A DNA stretch of 64,000 nt from Albimonas sp963977235. GTDB taxonomy: Bacteria > Pseudomonadota > Alphaproteobacteria > Rhodobacterales > Rhodobacteraceae. The DNA is taken from assembly GCF_963977235.1 (NCBI RefSeq), contig NZ_CAXBOD010000006.1:1-64000 (forward strand). Reading direction: 5' to 3'. Position numbers and translations under genes: made by a program. Below, piece by piece: positions 62,191 through 64,000 of this stretch (position 1 is its first letter; each line of letters begins with the position of its first letter). The notes beneath the pieces are model-generated. The model saw only the letters and a program-made list of their open reading frames with translations, was not told the DNA's origin and did not search any database.

Positions 62191-62406
62191 ATGCTCCACC
62201 AGTCTCTCGCGATGGTCGACGTGATGCTGGCGCTGTGGCGCTGCGGCGGGGCGGCGACGCTGGCGCCGCTGCTGGCGGCGATGCTCCGGCCCCGGCGGGA
62301 GGCGCCCCCGGCCGACGCCCGCGCCCGCCCCGCCCCCGCCAGTCCCGCCTTCGCCAGTCCCGCGCCCGGCTGTCCCGCCCCCGCCAGCGCGGGAGAGGCG
62401 ACATGA
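62191..62406 (+). CDS. Small hydrophobic protein coupled to the M15 peptidase
   Basis: A 71-residue protein: MLHQSLAMVDVMLALWRCGG, a hydrophobic helix (about 8-30) and a Pro/Ala tail. GGGAGA lies 5 bases upstream of the ATG, and its TGA overlaps the next ATG (ATGA), which supports it as real. No family is recognised; it could be a membrane-associated partner of the peptidase. Confidence 0.45.
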   Translation: MLHQSLAMVDVMLALWRCGGAATLAPLLAAMLRPRREAPPADARARPAPASPAFASPAPGCPAPASAGEAT

Positions 62407-63224
62407 AGCTGCTGCCCGGCGCGCTGATCGCGCTGTCGATCGCCACGGCCCCGGTGGTCTGGAGCCTGGCGCAGACCCGCTGGCCGGCGCCCGCGCCGGG
62501 GTTGTCGCCGGCCGCGGAGACCCGCCTCTCGGCGCTCGAGGTCGAGGCGCAGGGGCTGCGCCAGGCGCTGGAGCGGCTGCGCGGCGAGGTCGCGCGGCTG
62601 GACGCCGGCCGGGCGGCCGCCCCCGAGCCGCGCCGGGAGCTTGCCGAGGGCAACGACGCGGCCTCGGACTCGCTGATGGACGCGTTCGCGCAGGTGGTGC
62701 TGATCGCCGACCGCCGGGCGGCCAACGCGGGGCTGACGGTCGCCACGCCAGGCTTCCTCGAGGAGGTCATCGGCCTGCCCCGCCAGGACCTGACCGACGA
62801 CTGCCAGGCCGCCACCAATCCGCGCCTGAAGGACCTGCTCGAGACTGCGGACGTGGGCCCGATCAAGGCCCGCCTGCTGCGCCCGGCGCTGGTTTCGCTG
62901 CGCCAGGTCTTCGCCAACGTCCAGGTGTTCGAGCCGGAGCTCTACCGACGCATCGCCTCGGCCGGATCGCTGTGCGTACGGCGGATCCGGGGGTCGCAGG
63001 ACAGCGCCTCGGCCCACGCCTACGGGCTGGCGGTGGATCTCAACATCGACGGGGTCCTCGACGAGCTGGCCGACGGGCGCACCCAGCTGGGGCTGATCCT
63101 GCTGGCGGACTTCTTCCGCAAGGAGGGCTGGATCTGGGGCGCGGGCTTCGGGCGCGAGGACTCGATGCACTTCGAGGTCAGCCGCGAGAAGCTGGAGCAG
63201 TGGCGGCGCCTCGACCTGATCTGA
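62403..63224 (+). CDS. Membrane-anchored M15-type (VanY-like) D-Ala-D-Ala carboxypeptidase
   Basis: A 273-residue protein with an N-terminal membrane segment or signal (4-23), a coiled coil (about 37-70) and an M15 metallopeptidase domain. The zinc residues are H205 and D212 in SAHAYGLAVDLNIDG and H256 in SMHFEVS. It should trim peptidoglycan stem peptides in the periplasm. GGGAGAGG precedes the ATG. Like the extensin-like protein at 2410, it has the LAS-type arrangement but is unrelated in sequence. Confidence 0.8.
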   Translation: MKLLPGALIALSIATAPVVWSLAQTRWPAPAPGLSPAAETRLSALEVEAQGLRQALERLRGEVARLDAGRAAAPEPRRELAEGNDAASDSLMDAFAQVVLIADRRAANAGLTVATPGFLEEVIGLPRQDLTDDCQAATNPRLKDLLETADVGPIKARLLRPALVSLRQVFANVQVFEPELYRRIASAGSLCVRRIRGSQDSASAHAYGLAVDLNIDGVLDELADGRTQLGLILLADFFRKEGWIWGAGFGREDSMHFEVSREKLEQWRRLDLI

Positions 63225-63237
63225 TCCCCCCGATTCC

Positions 63238-63400
63238 GGCAGCGCCGCCCCCGGCGCCGACAAGATCGAGGGTTGCGAGAGCGAGGACATCCTCGAAGGC
63301 CAGAAGGGCGGCGTCATCGTGGTCGGCGGCGAGGGCGGCGACGTGCCGATCGGCGGGACCGGCGACGACGAGATGACCGGCGCCGCCCGCGCGGCCACCC
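63238..63400 (+). pseudogene. Decayed RTX (calcium-binding repeat) fragment
   Basis: Read from 63238, the frame gives GADKIEGCESEDILEG, GGVIVVGGEGGDVPIGG and TGDDEMTGAARA, a degraded series of GGxGxDxL nonapeptides as in RTX proteins. There is no start codon, binding site or export signal, and a typical RTX protein is many times longer. It looks like the remnant of a larger gene. Downstream to 63519 only GC-rich hairpin sequence is seen. Confidence 0.5.
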
Positions 63401-63519
63401 TCGGGCCGGACGACATTCGTTTGCGAGCGCGGCCCTGCCGGAGAGGGGCCTCTCGGACCCCTGCTCCGCTCCGGCTCCGTCCGCGGTTTCGCGGGCGGGG
63501 CCGGCTGGCGTTCAGCGGG

Positions 63520-64000
63520 TCAGCGCCCGGTCTTGGCGCGCCAGGCGGCGTAGGCCTCGAGCGGGGCGTCCGACGTGGGGGGGTAGAGGCCGATGATCTG
63601 CGCCCCGCCCAGCACCTGCTCGAGCACGAAGTCCTCGTAGCTCTCCATGCCCAGGCACTCGTCGGCCAGGTCTTCGGCGAGGTGGGCGGGGACCACGATC
63701 ACCCCGTCCTTGTCGCCCACCATCACGTCGCCCGGGAACACCGGGGCGTCCCCGCAGGAGATGGGGACGTTGATGTCCAGCGCCTCGTGCAGGGTCAGGT
63801 TGGTGGGGGCCGAGGGGCGGGCGTGGTAGGCGGGCATGTCCAGCTTGCCGATGCCCTCGGCGTCGCGGAAGCCGCCGTCGGTGACCACGCCGGCCGCGCC
63901 CCGGATCGCCAGGCGGGTGATCAGGATCGAGCCGCCCGAGGCCGCGCGCGCGTCCTTGCGGCTGTCCATCACCAGGACGTGGCCCGGGGGGCAGGTCTCC
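63520..64000 (-). CDS. RraA-like family protein (partial, 5' end outside the window)
   Basis: The last 160 residues of an RraA/HMG-aldolase-like protein. Visible blocks are LAIRGAAGVVTDGGFRD, the substrate/metal region with the GGxRD-type signature, VPISCGDAPVFPGDVMVGDKDGVIVVP, and a C-terminal helix. Members are 4-hydroxy-4-methyl-2-oxoglutarate aldolases or regulators of RNase E; the choice cannot be made from this part. The frame is open to the window end with no plausible start seen. Confidence 0.85.
   Translation of the reverse strand, partial: ETCPPGHVLVMDSRKDARAASGGSILITRLAIRGAAGVVTDGGFRDAEGIGKLDMPAYHARPSAPTNLTLHEALDINVPISCGDAPVFPGDVMVGDKDGVIVVPAHLAEDLADECLGMESYEDFVLEQVLGGAQIIGLYPPTSDAPLEAYAAWRAKTGR

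Overview
The window is about 73% GC and nearly fully coding. Family content and gene order point to an alphaproteobacterium of the Rhodobacterales (Paracoccaceae/Roseobacter-like): HisC overlapping a cyclohexadienyl dehydrogenase, DUF2125, a DUF2007 gene divergent from a polyprenyl diphosphate synthase, a short YdcH-family protein, and a GcvA-like LysR regulator. This placement is inference from content; no rRNA, tRNA or other phylogenetic marker was found.

Layout. 1-353: a long imperfect palindrome and a short dispersed repeat, no gene. 354-8222: hisC, cyclohexadienyl dehydrogenase and an extensin-like peptidase in an overlapping operon, then DUF2125, chaC, a LysM protein and a cytochrome P450. 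8223-17958: a LysR regulator divergent from a small ORF, a DMT exporter, YdcH, two tandem M20 amidohydrolases, a methyltransferase, DUF2007, a polyprenyl synthase and an MFS pump. 18044-25697: a catabolic-looking cluster (solute-binding protein, XRE-cupin regulator, YtcJ-type amidohydrolase, CobW GTPase, dimethylglycine/sarcosine dehydrogenase-like flavoprotein). 25705-26835: an AI-2E family permease.

26982-57660 is a type VI secretion system (T6SS) of 24 genes, all on the minus strand and read from 57660 downwards: membrane cytochrome-c-type sensor, Ser/Thr kinase, TssA, TssB, TssC, Hcp, TagJ, TssE, TssF, TssG, ClpV, a sheath fusion protein, a small unknown, VgrG, a DUF6931-like protein, PAAR, TagH (FHA), TssJ, TssK, TssL with an OmpA domain, TssM, TagF, PP2C phosphatase and a cysteine-capped unknown. 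All 13 core components plus PAAR and the threonine-phosphorylation switch (kinase, phosphatase, FHA, TagF) are present. Two parts stand out. One is a 1020-residue protein made of a TssB domain, a low-complexity linker, a second TssB-like segment, a TssC-like segment without the TssC C-terminus, and an acidic tail with three SELDDLLASL-type repeats; it coexists with normal tssB and tssC. The other is the input module: a Tll0287-like/HAMP membrane sensor with a CLNCH heme c motif whose gene overlaps that of a kinase with no membrane segment.

57812-63224: a predicted exported pseudo-caspase with a peptidoglycan-binding domain, then (minus strand) an ECF sigma factor, a zinc-type anti-sigma factor whose periplasmic part resembles a subtilase propeptide, and an S8 peptidase, which may form one signalling unit; then a small ORF coupled to an M15 peptidase. 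63225-64000: a decayed RTX-repeat fragment and the 3' part of an RraA-like gene that runs off the window.
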